From Girardinichthys multiradiatus (taxonomy: Eukaryota; Chordata; Actinopteri; Cyprinodontiformes; Goodeidae): 64,000 nt of DNA. Below, piece after piece: positions 1 through 23,241 of this stretch; within the stretch, counting starts at the first letter, position 1, and every line of letters starts with the position of its first letter. The position numbers and the translations under genes were made by a program. The DNA is taken from NCBI RefSeq assembly GCF_021462225.1, contig NC_061813.1:17384442-17448441 (forward strand), read 5' to 3'. Below the pieces are notes generated by a model that was given only the letters and a program-made list of their open reading frames with translations, was not told the DNA's origin and did no database searches.

Positions 1-3000
1 CTGCTACAGGGCTAATTAGGTCCCTTCATCGAGTAGTGATCTCAGCAGTATCAGCTAAACACTTTCTCACCACAGAAATTCCTCTTATAGCATGTAAAGT
101 GGATGGGACACATTTGATTAAGGAAGCTTTGACGTGCAGCTGGTTTGGAAATGAGAGATTGTGGAGCTCTGCCGGACAGGCAGTGATCAAATGGCATAAA
201 GAAAATTTGTGAAGTAGTAGAGCATGCACTGATTCCTTTCTGCTCTTTAAACCAATCATAAATACTGTTTTTTCTTAACCAAAGGAAAGACATGCATAGT
301 TAAAGTACAAATAAGCTCTGTTAAAGTGATGTTTTGACTTGCTCTGCCTGCACCTGTCCTTCCTCACATTGATGCTATAAATACTACGATCAAATCAGAT
401 CACTGAATCTTCCTTACCACAAATATATAGAGTCAGCCTGAGATATAAGAAAGCTTTGCAGAGCTTGAGAGGAGAACTTGCTAATGGTATCTAGCTGTTT
501 TTGTCTGAGCTGGGGTAACATTGCCTGCACCTTCTAACTGTACACAAACCAAAGATTAATAACCCTTTTTATTTCCAGTGGATGCTTGTGAACGAAATGT
601 TTAACTTTGCTTCTCTTCTCTGTAATAAAGCTGTGTTTGATTTGTCTTGAAAGTCAAAACCAGACATAGAAATTACACCAAGGTTCAGCTGAAAAATTAG
701 TTGGATCTGCTAATTGTAGGGGTGCTAACTGATATTAGTAATTTAAAACAATAACTACATATTTCTTGAACTTGTGTGAAAATTACTACCTGCAAATTTC
801 ACTATGGCAGCCATTTTGGATACTAAGGTCAGGGTTGCTTAGAGATCTCTGACTTTTCTAGTCAGTATTTCAACTTCAGGGGTTTTTCTTTTAGTATTTC
901 CGACTTCTGAGTACAAAGAGAATGCACCAAAACTGGAATAGGCTTGGCAAGAAGGCCCCCTTAATGAAATTCTGCTCAGGTCCTTTAGACTTTGGACCGG
1001 CCCTGTAAATATGTGGGGAAAATATAAATAAATACTTTTTTCATCCCAACCCCTGATGCATTTAGTTCCAAATATCCTCCAGAACATTTGATAACAACCG
1101 GCCTCACACTTATTAATTACTAAATGGGAATCAGCTGTAATTGCTTTAGTTGAGACAAGCAGCGGTTATGGATTGAATTATCCATATTCAACTGGGTATT
1201 GCAGACTGGCTCTTCAAATTTCAGTCCTGCTTCTTTTGCAAATGACTTTTGCTGTGAGGCATCTTTTGTTGTTTACCTGTTTGAGATCAAATTGGGGGAA
1301 TATTGCAATTTTGCTATAAAAAGGTAGGCAAATTATATAGGTTGGGGGGATCAGCGTAAACAATGTGGCAAAAATAAAGTAGGGGATTTGAATTTCATTA
1401 CAAAGAGGTGCACAATTACAGGCATACACTAATAATGCGCACATTGTGACAGGATGAAACTATTTCTAATGCGTTTGTTTCACCCTCAAAAACCTGTTTT
1501 CTTCAACCGAACCCAGATAAATTTATTAAATAACATTAGCATTAATGACACACCCTGCCTTTACCCTATAATACAAATGAGTGCTCCTTTTAACACGATT
1601 GTGCACCCCCCCCCCCCCCCCCCTTAAAGTCACTATTTATGCCCCTCACATCCACCATAGCAGCCGTGCAGTTCTCTCCCCCCTTCCTTCTTTTATGAGT
1701 GAGCTATAGTGCCTGAGGACAGGATCCCACACACAATCTAAGGACTGAGCCAACAAAAACAGGCCCTGACAGACAATGCCGCGCTTCACCTGCTCCGGCA
1801 CTGCGCATCGCAATTATGCCAAGGACATGTACAGTTAGGCTTCAGTCACTCTCTGCCTGCCTCAGAATTAAACCCAAACCAGATAATAAATACAGCCGCT
1901 GATGAGAAGAAAGGGAGATTGGGGGGTCTCAGGGTTGCAGTGGTTTCAACTGCATGGTTGCCAGACAGTGAAATAAGGGAAGAGGGGAGAAAGAAACCAT
2001 ACCATGATGCATGTAGCATCAGTCGAGACTGATTCCGAACCATCAATATACAGACATACACAGACTCCAAATGTTATGCAATGGCCTGCTTTCTGCAGCA
2101 GCTCTTTGCGCAAGTCCCAAACACGACCTGCAACAGGACCTTGCGAGACAACCACAAAATCCAACTAAAAACCAGTTTCCAGGAGGAGATTCGTTAGGGA
2201 AGCCGTTTTATCTGGCGATATACAGAAAAAGCCAGCGCAACACTGAGCGCTGATTGTTCATTGATTACACCGTGAGGCAAACAACATAACAAATATTTGA
2301 TGCGCGTCTTTGACTAAGGCTCCCGCACCAGAAAATAGCCTGCAACGACTAAACACCGCACACCAGGCCTGTGCACATCTCAGAGGGTTTTAGCTGGAGG
2401 GGTGGCGCTGCGCACTTCAAACGCGAATGTGTGCCCATTGTTGTGAGCCCGCGAGAGATCCGCGCTGCTCTGAACTGAGGGAGTTTAAAGTAAGATTTTT
2501 CTTTTATTATACTTAAGGGAAACAATGAGTTCAGCCTCTTATTGCAAGGAGCAATCGTCAGGGGAGGCTTAAACTCAATTACTGCAGCCGTTCAGAGTGA
2601 GAAAAGAAGAAAAAACAAAAAATGAAATTCAAAAAATCGAGCAAGTGAAAAAGAATTGTAAAAAAATAACGATTAAAAATCGAGATGAAGCGTATCAAAT
2701 ATTTATTTTTTTCTGGGCAACAAAGGACTATAATACATTGACAGGCATAGGAACTATTGCCAGCACATGTCTATACAATACAGCTAAAACCTCCTCCAAT
2801 TTTGGACATAATCGGACATATAACAAGATAGCAGGTGGTCCCAAAAATAATAAAATAAAATGTTTCTGAATGTCTTTTCGAACACTGGGGGGGAAAGAGA
2901 CAATATTCAATTTATTGCTTTTATGTTGCTTCAAGAAGAGAACAAGAGGTGAAACGTATTCTGATTGGCACAACACATAAAAGCTTGTCTAAAAACGGAA

Positions 3001-3091
3001 ATTAGACACACAAAATAATGAAAATTTCCTCGGGGTCAAATAAAAAAAAAAAAACCTGAATAGATTGATATATATTGAGAGAAATTGGAAG
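1..3091. other. Left flank with no recognised gene
   Basis: I read both strands and found no exon I could assign to a family. The stretch is AT-rich with short chance frames. It contains a poly-C run at about 1609-1623. A segment at about 800-980 (with 'gccattttggatactaaggt' and 'tccgacttctgagt') resembles dispersed fish repeats, but I cannot name the family. It lies downstream of tfap2a and could hold regulatory DNA, which cannot be judged from a single sequence. Confidence 0.5.
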
Positions 3092-4063
3092 TTTATTTCT
3101 GTTCAAATTTGTTCACTTGCTTCAGTGTCACCTCAACATGCTACAAGAGGGCTGAATCGAAATATCCCAGAGAAATAAAATAATAATAATAAAAGAAATT
3201 ACCCCAAACTTCTGTTTTCTAGAACCATAAAATCACATGAACTAACCGAATATTCAAAACCCACTAAAACAGGAGGCACCAGATAAATAAAAAAAGAAGT
3301 TTCAACAGACGCACCATATTTACAATTCCCATTAAATTACACATAAATAAATATATACATACATGAACACGGGTTCCCTTATATAACCGTGAATCGTGTT
3401 GAAATTCAAACAAAAAAAAAAGTTCAAGTTGGTCGCTTGGAGAAAGAGAGAGAACGAGGGGGGAGTCTACAACTGAAGTCATGACATGAAGAGCTGTGGA
3501 ACTTCTCTTGGCTTTTTCAAGTTTATTATTCACAATACTGATAAGAATTCATCCTCTTTTAGCTTCGTTTTTCTTTTTTTTTTTTTTTTTCTCGGCACAA
3601 TCGTAAAAGTGAGATATAGAGAAGAGGTCGCTGGATTTCAGTTCATTCGTTGCAGCTCATAAAAAAACAGGAAGGGGGGGTACATAAAAAGTCTTCTGGG
3701 CGAGGCAGTACACCTTTCCCTTCGCCCTGGAGCTGTTTCTCTTGAGCTTCTTTTCCTCTTTTCGTATTTTTTCCTTTTTTTTAAATAACATTTCATATCG
3801 TTCAGGTGTTGGAAGAAGAGGAAGATTCTTGCGTCGCTTCCCGTTTGAATCCAAAGAGGGATGTAAAAACAGAAACATGTAAAATCGGCGCAAGATCAGA
3901 TCAGGAAGTGGCACGTTTAACTTTATCAATAATATTTATAAGGTATTTATAATATTTATATTGGATGGGTAGGGGGCGAGGGGAGGCTGTATGGGTCGGT
4001 GCACAAGAAGGGCCCCTGGCAATTTGCCCCCCTCGGGTTGAAAGGTGAGGTGAAGAGGAAACA
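3092..4063 (-). other. tfap2a: Probable 3' UTR of tfap2a
   Basis: This stretch directly follows the tfap2a stop codon on the minus strand. It has no coding frame of interest. The first AATAAA I noted downstream on the minus strand is at 3092-3097. The 3' end is therefore a guess, and other polyadenylation signals further left are possible. Confidence 0.4.
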
Positions 4064-14408
<10,345 letters not shown>

Positions 14409-15975
14409 GAATTTGTGGAAGTTCCTATGTTGAGCAGCCTTGGTTTCACTCAGTAAAACTGTGCTTCCTCCGCTCTGTAATAAAAAAAAAAAAAAAAAAA
14501 ATCTACTTTTATTGAAGCTGGCCGTGTGCTGCTGCTGCTGCTGCTGTTGTCTGTCTGTCTTGCGCTCTGAGGTCTCCCTCTAATGGTGGAAGTGGAGGGC
14601 TGGAGCAGCTCTGTAATAACACTGGCACAGGGCCTCATTAGCATATCAACAGCCGTTTGATTCCCCCCTCTGTATATGTGCTCACACAACATCAACACCA
14701 ATGGACATGCGGCGCACAGGTAACGCAGCTAATATGCCCATGTTTGTTACTGTTTGTGTTCGCTGAGGTGTGTTCGGACTCATGCATGGGGACCTGCATG
14801 CACCTGGGACGGCTTCTTGTGCAGTTTTACATGCATTTATAGGGCGAGAGCGTAAAGCCTCAATAAGTCTGTAACTAAAAACTGAGCTGTGAAACTTGCA
14901 GCTTTAATTGCCTGCGTGTTTTATGAGTTTTAATGTTTGAAATGTTCATTTCCAGCCAATATTTTTTAAATGCAAAGCTTGATTTTTTTTTTAAAACTTT
15001 GTTTCTCTTTCTCTAATTTCCAGACTGTTTTTAGTCTGTTTTCCTTTCATGTTAAAAAGGTGAGCCATTCCAAACGGCCCACCAGCTTCATTGACTACCT
15101 GTAAGGTGGCAGGGTTTAAGAGGGGAGTGTAAATAATTAACACAACAACATGGGCCCTGTTTCATTTGAATGAGTGGCTACTGGGAGCCCGGCTCTGCCC
15201 TGTCGCCGGCCGAGCCCTCACCTCAGCAGGTCGCGGGTCAGCAGACAGGTCGACGGCCTCTTTTAAGGCGTTGGCTCCCTTTTTGTGCTTTAAAACCACG
15301 GATTACCATTTTTGGTGGAGCACCCTGTTTCTTTTTCAGGCATTTGTTATTAATGAATGCAAAGCGGCTGGATTTCGTTAGGTTTAGACGAGTGAAACCA
15401 TAGTGTCTTTTTTTGTTTGTTTTGTTTTTTGTTGTTGTTGTTGTTTCAGTAAAACATTTCAGATCGTTTAAAGGAGGAGAGTTTTTAGTGAAGTACCGAT
15501 GTATCTGCAGAATAGGACTACACAAACTAATCTGAAGCTGGAACAGCAGGTAGGGATTGAGGATTTTTGCATAACGTTTTATAAACAATGGTAATTTAAC
15601 GTAAAGAAACAAAGCAATTTAGGGCAAATTAAGCTACTTTTTATGCATCTCTAGTTTCAGATTAAGGATTAAATGTGTATTATATACAATATGTTTTAAC
15701 AGCTTGAAAGTAACAAATAGGATGATTAACAATGCATGTAATAAGGCTTACGAACCGAAAACAGATTCCGAAATAATAAAAAAAAGGAGCATAAACAATT
15801 TAGTACCATCTTGTTTTACAAAATCTATCATCTTTTAGCCATAGCAGAAAACTAAACCACCGTGCAAAAGATTTTACAGTGCAGACTCATGTCACAACAA
15901 GCCACAACTTTGACACTTTTCATGGATTTTCTTCGCTGCAGCCTCTTTGTCCTATAAAGTATAAGCAGCACATAC

Positions 15976-16008
15976 CTGCCATTCCCCCATTTGGCCCATA
16001 ATTGACAT
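15976..16008 (-). CDS. tfap2a: tfap2a alternative first coding exon 1c (MSIMGQMGEWQ)
   Basis: The minus-strand reading MSIMGQMGEWQ ends at a GTATGT donor in phase 0, compatible with exon 2. It corresponds to the third known vertebrate TFAP2A N-terminus, which in mammals begins MSI and ends GDWQ. The product would be 426 aa. This is the most distal of the three starts. The DNA on its promoter side contains the GATA/TA microsatellite beginning about 340 bp away. Confidence 0.85.
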
Positions 16009-16344
16009 GCTTTGTCCTCTGTTGCCTTTGGTGGGTTTGGTAGTTTTTTGGTTTTTTGATTCTTTTTCTGAGCCGTTCCGGTACCGTGTCTATCTCATTA
16101 AGCCTCAGGTCTCAAAGTAAACCGTTTCCCTTTTTTTGCCTAGACCTGATCGCCTCACCTGGCCATAAAAAAAGAAAAAGAAAACCTGTGTAGGCCCACC
16201 TGGTGACGCATGCGCACTGATGCGAGTGTGAACGAGCAAAATCCTAAAGAAGGCTAGGACTTGGTTGAGCGCCGGATAACTCAAAGCTGTCAGAAAGGAA
16301 GAAATTATAATAAAGTAGCTTTAAAAAAAAGCATTACGATTGTT

Positions 16345-16698
<354 letters not shown>

Positions 16699-16734
16699 GC
16701 TAAAAACTGAACTATACACACGTACGTACACACA

Positions 16735-16823
16735 CATATATATATATATAAATGTATATATATATATATATATATACATTTATATATATATATATATATA
16801 TATAAATGTATATATATATATAA

Positions 16824-16879
<56 letters not shown>

Positions 16880-16922
16880 GTATATATATATAAAACTATA
16901 TATATATATATATATATATATA

Positions 16923-16958
<36 letters not shown>

Positions 16959-17039
16959 TAGATATATATAAATGTATATATATATAAAACTATATATATA
17001 TATATATATATATATAGTTTTATATATATATATATATAA

Positions 17040-17138
<99 letters not shown>

Positions 17139-17167
17139 TAGATATATATAAATGTATATATATATAA

Positions 17168-17210
<43 letters not shown>

Positions 17211-17246
17211 TATATATATATATATATAACTATATATATATAAACT
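16735..17246. repeat. Long (TA)n block with inverted and 180-bp direct repeats
   Basis: TA dinucleotides are broken by AAATGTA, AAAACTA and TAGTTTTA islands. Islands AAAACTA and TAGTTTTA face each other several times (for example 16889-16930), so the strand can fold back on itself. The segment containing tagatagatatatataaatg recurs exactly 180 bp later (from about 16956 and about 17136), suggesting tandem growth of a larger unit. Confidence 0.9.
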
Positions 17247-18037
17247 ATTTGAATATCCATTCTCCTAATTCCACGTATAAAACAATGAAATTCTATCATG
17301 GCTTTCTGTTTTGAAGTGCAAACCCTAGATTATTTGGGCCTCATCCCGCTGAAGACTTTCTAGAGGCACCCCTGTTTATTTGGTGTTACGTTGAGTCTAA
17401 TTTGTGGTGTAAAACATGAATTCTCTCTGCAAATGAAATTGTGTCAATTTAAAAAGAAAAAAACGTGAAGGTTAACTGCCAGCACCATTACTTCTACACA
17501 GGAAAAAAAAAAAAAAAAAAAGCCTCCGCTATTGTGAGGGTCATTATTTATTTATCCGCTGTTTATTTCTAATACATACTTATGTAAGGCCCTCGGGCCA
17601 AGAGCGAATGATCTCTCCCTCTCAGACGTTCACACTTCACACACTCTCACACACACACAGAGGAGAAGCGCGTGCGCTTTCATAGGTGATGATTGTCAAA
17701 GGTTTTAAGTCCCAAGCCCCTTTTTTTTTTGTTTTAAACCCCGTTAGTTTTCCTTAAAGATTGGGAAGAAGGGTCCTGATTAACCTCCCTGTGCATAAAC
17801 ATATAAATGAAACACACCGATCGCGTTGTCAGTAATGGACAAAGTAGAAATAAATGCAATATATATATATATATATATATAGCTTTGCTAAAGTTTATGA
17901 TGGAAATGTTTTTTTTTTATTTGCTTTAACCTTTCTTCCCTTCCTTTTGCAGTTGCGTAATTCCACGTGGAATCTATGGATTTTTCTGGTGTTAATATTT
18001 AAAACAAGATGTTTGACTTCAAAGGGGAACACGTTTC

Positions 18038-18087
<50 letters not shown>

Positions 18088-19129
18088 TACCTGCAGCTAT
18101 ACAGTGCAGACCTGGACAAAGGAGAAGGGGTTAGAGGTGGTTGAGGGTACAGGGAGGTAGTGGTGGGATCAGAAATATTGTTTCAGGGTCTGCGCAGGAG
18201 AAGAGTAACTTTTGAAGCATGCCGTCTGAGGGTTGGCTTCTCTCAACAGCAGAGCGGGGTCCCGTTTGAATATCCAGCCTGCATGTGTCTGGGGCCTGGC
18301 TTCAGGCATCTCCACTCAGCAGCACCGGGCCTCCGGTAAGGTCTTACACCCCGAGTTCTGGTTAACACAGACTGGCAAAAAAAAAAAAAAAAAAAAAAAA
18401 AGACACATTATTATTATTATTTATTTGTTTATAATTTTTGGTACTTTTTATTTTATTTCATAATTTGATCTTTGCTTCTAATACTTTTCATGTTTTAAAC
18501 ATCGTTCACTTCAGTCCCTTCTCATTTCCAAACATAAGAACGCATTTCCCCTCGGTGGTGTTGAATATGATCATTTGTGGTCTTCTACGCTGAAGACGGT
18601 AAATCACCTTCCCGACCGGAGAACAACAGTAACCATCAGGTCGACAGTTCCATGGTTCAAATGCCTTGTGTAGTTAGCAGTCATTTTGTAACAGGACCTA
18701 TGGTTGAGGGCTGAAGGTCTGGCGTATTCGGAGGAAATTAAATTGTATTCTAGCGCCACCTTTCTTTTACGATGGAGCGCGGCACCCCGAAGTAAGTTCC
18801 TGGAACACAGTGAGGCAAATCTGCGATTCAAGTAAACTGGTAAAGTAATAAATAAGTTATAAATTGTATTTCCCCTCAATTTAGTGTAAATAGGCACCAA
18901 ATATAAATCTGGCCCAAACTCTTTGATAGTTGTCATAAATATTCAACTTATCAAAGAAGAAAAGAACTGGAGCTGAAGTCTTCCATCCGTTCTCGTTGGA
19001 TAATCGTCCTATATTTATTTATTTATTTATTTATTTAACCGGCATCTAAATGAATATAAAAACAGTGAGCAACTTTAATAAAGCACCCGTGACCTAAAAC
19101 ACAATGCAGCCCTAATATAATCCTGTGGT
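17247..19129. other. Intergenic DNA between tfap2a and the Tc1 pair
   Basis: No gene recognised. It holds a short (TA)n at about 17861-17881, a (CA)n run at 18042-18085, poly-A at about 18377-18401 and a TTTA run near 19011-19040. It could include distal tfap2a regulatory DNA; nothing in the single sequence proves that. Confidence 0.5.
18042..18085. repeat. (CA)n microsatellite
   Basis: About 22 CA units, uninterrupted. Confidence 0.95.
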
Positions 19130-19141
19130 GCCACCTAGTGG
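19130..19141 (-). promoter_or_regulatory. CTCF-like core motif
   Basis: The minus strand reads CCACTAGGTGGC, a full match to the core CTCF consensus CCASYAGRKGGC. It lies 32 bp left of the first Tc1 element. A 12-bp match is only suggestive of binding. Confidence 0.4.
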
Positions 19142-19174
19142 TTGCTAAAAGTAAAAGCATTTTGGGGTGAGATA

Positions 19175-20784
19175 CAGGTCCTTCTCAAAATATTAGCATA
19201 GTGTGATAAATTTCATTATTTTCCATAATGTAATGATGAAAATTGAACATTCATATATTTTAGATTCATTGCACACTAACTGAAATATTTCAGGTCTTTT
19301 ATTGTCTTAATACGGATGATTTTGGCATACAGCTCATGAAGACCCAAAATTCCTATCTCACAAAATTAGCATATTATTAAAAGGGTCTCTAAACGAGCTA
19401 TGAACCTAATCATCTGAATCAACGAGTTAATTCTAAACACCTGCAAAAGATTCCTGAGGCCTTTAAAACTCCCAGCCTGGTTCATCACTCAAAACCCCAA
19501 TCATGGGTAAGACTGCCGACCTGACTGCTGCCCAGAAGGCCACTATTGACACCCTCAAGCAAGAGGGTAAGACACAGAAAGAAATTTCTGAACGAATAGG
19601 CTGTTCCCAGAGTGCTGTATCAAGGCACCTCAGTGGGAAGTCTGTGGGAAGGAAAAAGTGTGGCAGAAAACGCTGCACAACGAGAAGAGGTGACCGGACC
19701 CTGAGGAAGATTGTGGAGAAGGGCCGATTCCAGACCTTGGGGGACCTACGGAAGCAGTGTACTGAGTCTGGAGTAGAAACATCCAGAGCCACCGTGCACA
19801 GGCGTGTGCAAGAAATGGGCTACAGGTGCCGCATTCCCCAGGTCAAGCCACTTTTGAACCAGAAACAGCGGCATAAGCGCCTGACCTGGGCTACAGAGAA
19901 GCAGCACTGGACTGTTGCTCAGTGGTCCAAAGTACTTTTTTCGGATGAAAGCAAATTCTGCATGTCATTCGGAAATCAAGGTGCCAGAGTCTGGAGGAAG
20001 ACTGGGGAGAAGGAAATGCCAAAATGCCAGAAGTCCAGTGTCAAGTACCCACAGTCAGTGATGGTCTGGGGTGCCGTGTCAGCTGCTGTTGTTGGTCCAC
20101 TGTGTTTTATCAAGGGCAGGGTCAATGCAGCTAGCTATCAGGAGATTTTGGAGCACTTCATGCTTCCATCTGCTGAAAAGCTTTATGGAGATGAAGATTT
20201 CATTTTTCAGCACGACCTGGCACCTGCTCACAGTGCCAAAACCACTGGTAAATGGTTTACTGACCATGGTATCACTGTGCTCAATTGGCCTGCCAACTCT
20301 CCTGACCTGAACCCCATAGAGAATCTGTGGGATATTGTGAAGAGAACGTTGAGAGACTCAAGACCCAACATTCTGGATGAGCTAAAGGCCGCTATCGAAG
20401 CATCCTGGGCCTCCATAAGACCTCAGCAGTGCCACAGGCTGATTGCCTCCATGCCACGCCGCATTGAAGCAGTCATTTCTGCAAAAGGATTCCCAACCAA
20501 GTATTGAGTGCATAACTGTACATGATTATTTGAAGGTTGACGTTTTTTGTATTAAAAACACTTTTCTTTTATTGGTCGGATGAAATATGCTAATTTTGTG
20601 AGATAGGAATTTTGGGTTTTCATGAGCTGTATGTCAAAATCATCCGTATTAAGACAATAAAAGGCCTGAAATATTTCAGTTAGTGTGTAATGAATCTAAA
20701 ATATATGAATGTTAAATTTTCATCATTACATTATGGAAAATAATGAACTTTATCACAATATGCTAATATTTTGAGAAGGACCTG
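19175..20784 (+). mobile_element. Complete Tc1-like DNA transposon with intact transposase
   Basis: A 1610-bp element flanked by TA dinucleotides (19173-19174 and 20785-20786), the Tc1/mariner target duplication. Terminal inverted repeats of about 200 bp run from 19175 to about 19375 and from about 20585 to 20784. They start CAGGTCCTTCTCAAAATATT and end with its complement. The repeats carry only scattered mismatches. The single transposase frame inside is uninterrupted, so the copy is either recent or potentially autonomous. Confidence 0.95.
19503..20507 (+). CDS. Tc1-like transposase, full length
   Basis: Cut-and-paste transposase of 334 aa, the normal length for the Tc1 family. The N-terminal paired-like helix-turn-helix region shows QKEISERIGCSQSAVSRHL (about residues 30-48), then a second HTH (SRATVHRRVQEMGYRC). 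The DDE catalytic domain shows the first Asp in LFSDESKF, the second in IFQHDLAPAHS, and the Glu in SPDLNPIENLWD, with Tc1-like spacing. The C-terminus IEAVISAKGFPTKY is typical of the family. There is no stop or frameshift. It starts at an ATG about 130 bp inside the left inverted repeat and has no introns. Whether it is expressed or active cannot be read from the sequence. Confidence 0.95.
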   Translation: MGKTADLTAAQKATIDTLKQEGKTQKEISERIGCSQSAVSRHLSGKSVGRKKCGRKRCTTRRGDRTLRKIVEKGRFQTLGDLRKQCTESGVETSRATVHRRVQEMGYRCRIPQVKPLLNQKQRHKRLTWATEKQHWTVAQWSKVLFSDESKFCMSFGNQGARVWRKTGEKEMPKCQKSSVKYPQSVMVWGAVSAAVVGPLCFIKGRVNAASYQEILEHFMLPSAEKLYGDEDFIFQHDLAPAHSAKTTGKWFTDHGITVLNWPANSPDLNPIENLWDIVKRTLRDSRPNILDELKAAIEASWASIRPQQCHRLIASMPRRIEAVISAKGFPTKY

Positions 20785-20786
20785 TA

Positions 20787-21386
20787 TGTTAAGTGATATT
20801 GAAGAGTTCTGAAGGTCATCTGTAGAGCTTTCAGAAGAGTACTAGAACTAAATCAGGCTAAAGGTATTGTGGGTGTTGGTGGAGAAGAGCTGAACTGTTG
20901 CCCACTTTCCAGGGAAAACTTTTAATTTAATTTTGAAATAACGGTCCAAGGTGTGGAGGAAGAATCTAAGTTGCTTGGCATTTCACAAACGGCGAGGATT
21001 TGGGAAACCATGTCTTCTGCTGGAGGTGGTACACTATGTTTCACCAAGCCCATTGATAAACGTAACACCCACAGTTAAACTCTAAATTACTGCAGTAATT
21101 CACGCAAAATTGCTCCTTATTTCTGTGACTTCTCGATGTTAAAATTGTTTTATTGGTTCTATGTAATATTCTTTTTTTGGGTGAGGGGGGGGACTAAATA
21201 TCAGGTTTTAACCAAATGTGAGCCATAATTAGCAAAATAACTGACAACTTGCAATGTATTATTGTGTGCGTTAAATCTAAAAAACCTGAATTTTCCTTTT
21301 TGAAAATAATTAATTGAATAAACCATCATTTAAATCATATCTTGATTTACTGAAAACTAGTAACAGAACATTAGTTGTAGAGTAAT
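20787..21386. other. Spacer between the two inverted Tc1 copies
   Basis: About 600 bp of unique-looking AT-rich DNA between the TA duplications of the two elements. The stretch at about 20940-21075 ('gtgtggaggaagaatctaag', 'ctggaggtggtacactatg') faintly resembles decayed Tc1 transposase of another family. No gene seen. Confidence 0.4.
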
Positions 21387-21388
21387 TA

Positions 21389-22626
21389 CAGGTCCTTCTC
21401 AAAATATTAGCATATTGTGATAAAGTTCATTATTTTCCATAATGTAATGATGAAAATTTAACATTCATATATTTTAGATTCTTTGCACACTAACTGAAAT
21501 ATTTCAGGTCTTTTATTGTCTTAATACGGATGATTGTGGCATACACTCATGAAAACCCAAAATTCCTATCTCACAAAATTAGCATATTTCATCCGACCAA
21601 TAAAAGAAAAGTGTTTTTAATACAAAAAACGTCAACCTTCAAATAATCATGTACAGTTATGCACTCAATACTTGGTCGGGAATCCTTTTGCAGAAATGAC
21701 TGCTTCAATGCGGCGTGGCATGGAGGCAATCAGCCTGTGGCACTGCTGAGGTCTTATGGAGGCCCAGGATGCTTCGATAGCGGCCTTTAGCTCATCCAGA
21801 GTGTTGGGTCTTGAGTCTCTCAACGTTCTCTTCACAATATCCCACAGATTCTCTATGGGGTTCAGGTCAGGAGAGTTGGCAGGCCAATTGAGCACAGTGA
21901 TACCATGGTCAGTAAACCATTTACCAGTGGGTTTGGCACTGTAAGCAGGTGTCAGGTCGTGCTGAAAAATGAAATCTTCATCTCCATAAAGCTTTTCAGC
22001 AGATGGAAGCATGAAGTGCTCCAAAATCTCCTGACTCAGTACACTGCTTCCGCAGGTCCCCCAAGGTCTGGAATCGGCCCTTCTCCACAATTTTCCTCAG
22101 GATCCGGTCACCTCTTCTCGTTGTGCAGCGTTTTCTGCCACACTTTTTCCTTCCCACAGACTTCCCACTGAGGTGCCTTGATACAGCACTCTGGGAACAG
22201 CCTATTCATTCAGAAATGTCTTTCTGTGTCTTACCCTCTTGCTTGAGGGTGTCAATAGTGGCCTTCTGGACAGCAGTCAGGTCGGCAGTCTTACCCATGA
22301 TTGGGGTTTTGAGTGATGAACCAGGCTGGGAGTTTTAAAGGCCTCAGGAATCTTTTGCAGGTATTTAGAGTTAACTCGTTGATTCAGATGATTAGGTTCA
22401 TAGCTCGTTTAGAGACCCTTTTAATGATATGCTAATTTTGTGAGATAGGAATTTTGGGTTTTCATGAGCTGTATGCCAAAATCATCTGTATTAAGACAAT
22501 AAAAGACCTGAAATATTTCAGTTAGTGTGCAATGAATCTAAAATATATGAATGTTAAATTTTCATCATGACATTATGGAAAATAATCAACTTTATCACAA
22601 TATGCTAATATTTTGAGAAGGACCTG
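21389..22626 (-). mobile_element. Internally deleted Tc1-like element, opposite orientation
   Basis: Same family as the copy at 19175-20784, with the same terminal repeats and TA duplications (21387-21388 and 22627-22628), but 1238 bp long. Compared with the intact copy it lacks the bases equivalent to 19769-20139 (371 bp). The deletion ends share a TC dinucleotide. The lost segment includes part of the second HTH and the first catalytic Asp, and the frame shifts at the junction. It cannot make transposase but keeps both ends, so it could be moved in trans. Confidence 0.95.
21665..22320 (-). pseudogene. Broken Tc1-like transposase
   Basis: The minus-strand C-terminal part is still open from 22090 down to 21665 (EILEHFMLPSAEKLYG... 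to VISAKGFPTKY). It keeps the second catalytic Asp and the Glu. The N-terminal part up to about 22296 is out of frame with it because of the 371-bp deletion at about 22043. Some substitutions (for example TPAYSAKPTGK for APAHSAKTTGK) also change the region around the second catalytic Asp. Confidence 0.9.
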
Positions 22627-23232
22627 TATGTAGACGCGCCAGCGCCTGCCATTCTGCAGAGCTACGCCTACACTTCCCATCAGCCACCAAGCTCGACGCA
22701 GGCTTTCTGAGCAACCTTAATTAGTGTTCGGCGGAGAACAAGCTACCGTTGGTGGGAGCAGAGGACAAACGAGGACCAAGGTTGGATCTCCTGTTCTCGG
22801 TTCTTTTGGACGTTTCTCTCCTGTCATTCTGGTAACATTGTGCGACTGAAAGCCGGGTTTGGTCTGTAGGGTTTTAGTATGTCTCTGTGTGGCTGTAATC
22901 CTAGTCAAAGCTGCCCAGGCTCTGCCCTGCGCTGCAGGTCTGTCTTATCTTCTAAGCCAAACTCGCTTACTTAAACATGCGGCCATCTGTGTAGTGAGAT
23001 CTGATGAGTGGCCCTAACACTTCTCAGACAATGTTTCCATACTTTCTGCTGGTATACTCAGTTTTCAGCAACAGTTCCTTGTTGCACGAGGAGACAGGCA
23101 GCTTCCTAAATAATGGCTCTGCATTTGTACGTAGTGATCGGGTCAGAACACGGCTTAGATGCGTTCATTGAATGTTTTCTGCATTAAGTGTGTTTGTTTA
23201 CGCGCTCACTCTCTGCTGGGTTTCTGTAACAG
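22627..23232 (+). promoter_or_regulatory. tmem14c: Probable promoter and noncoding first exon of tmem14c
   Basis: A short GC-richer stretch (about 22633-22790) follows the deleted Tc1 copy and precedes the coding exon, whose acceptor is at 23231-23232. Candidate donors are near 22780, but I cannot choose between them. The transposon end lies directly against this region. Confidence 0.4.
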
Positions 23233-23241
23233 GCGACCAAC

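Noticed and set aside
15166..15403. Two overlapping plus-strand frames, possible small genes
   Set aside because: No splice structure, no recognised domain; chance frames in a locally GC-richer patch upstream of tfap2a exon 1a.
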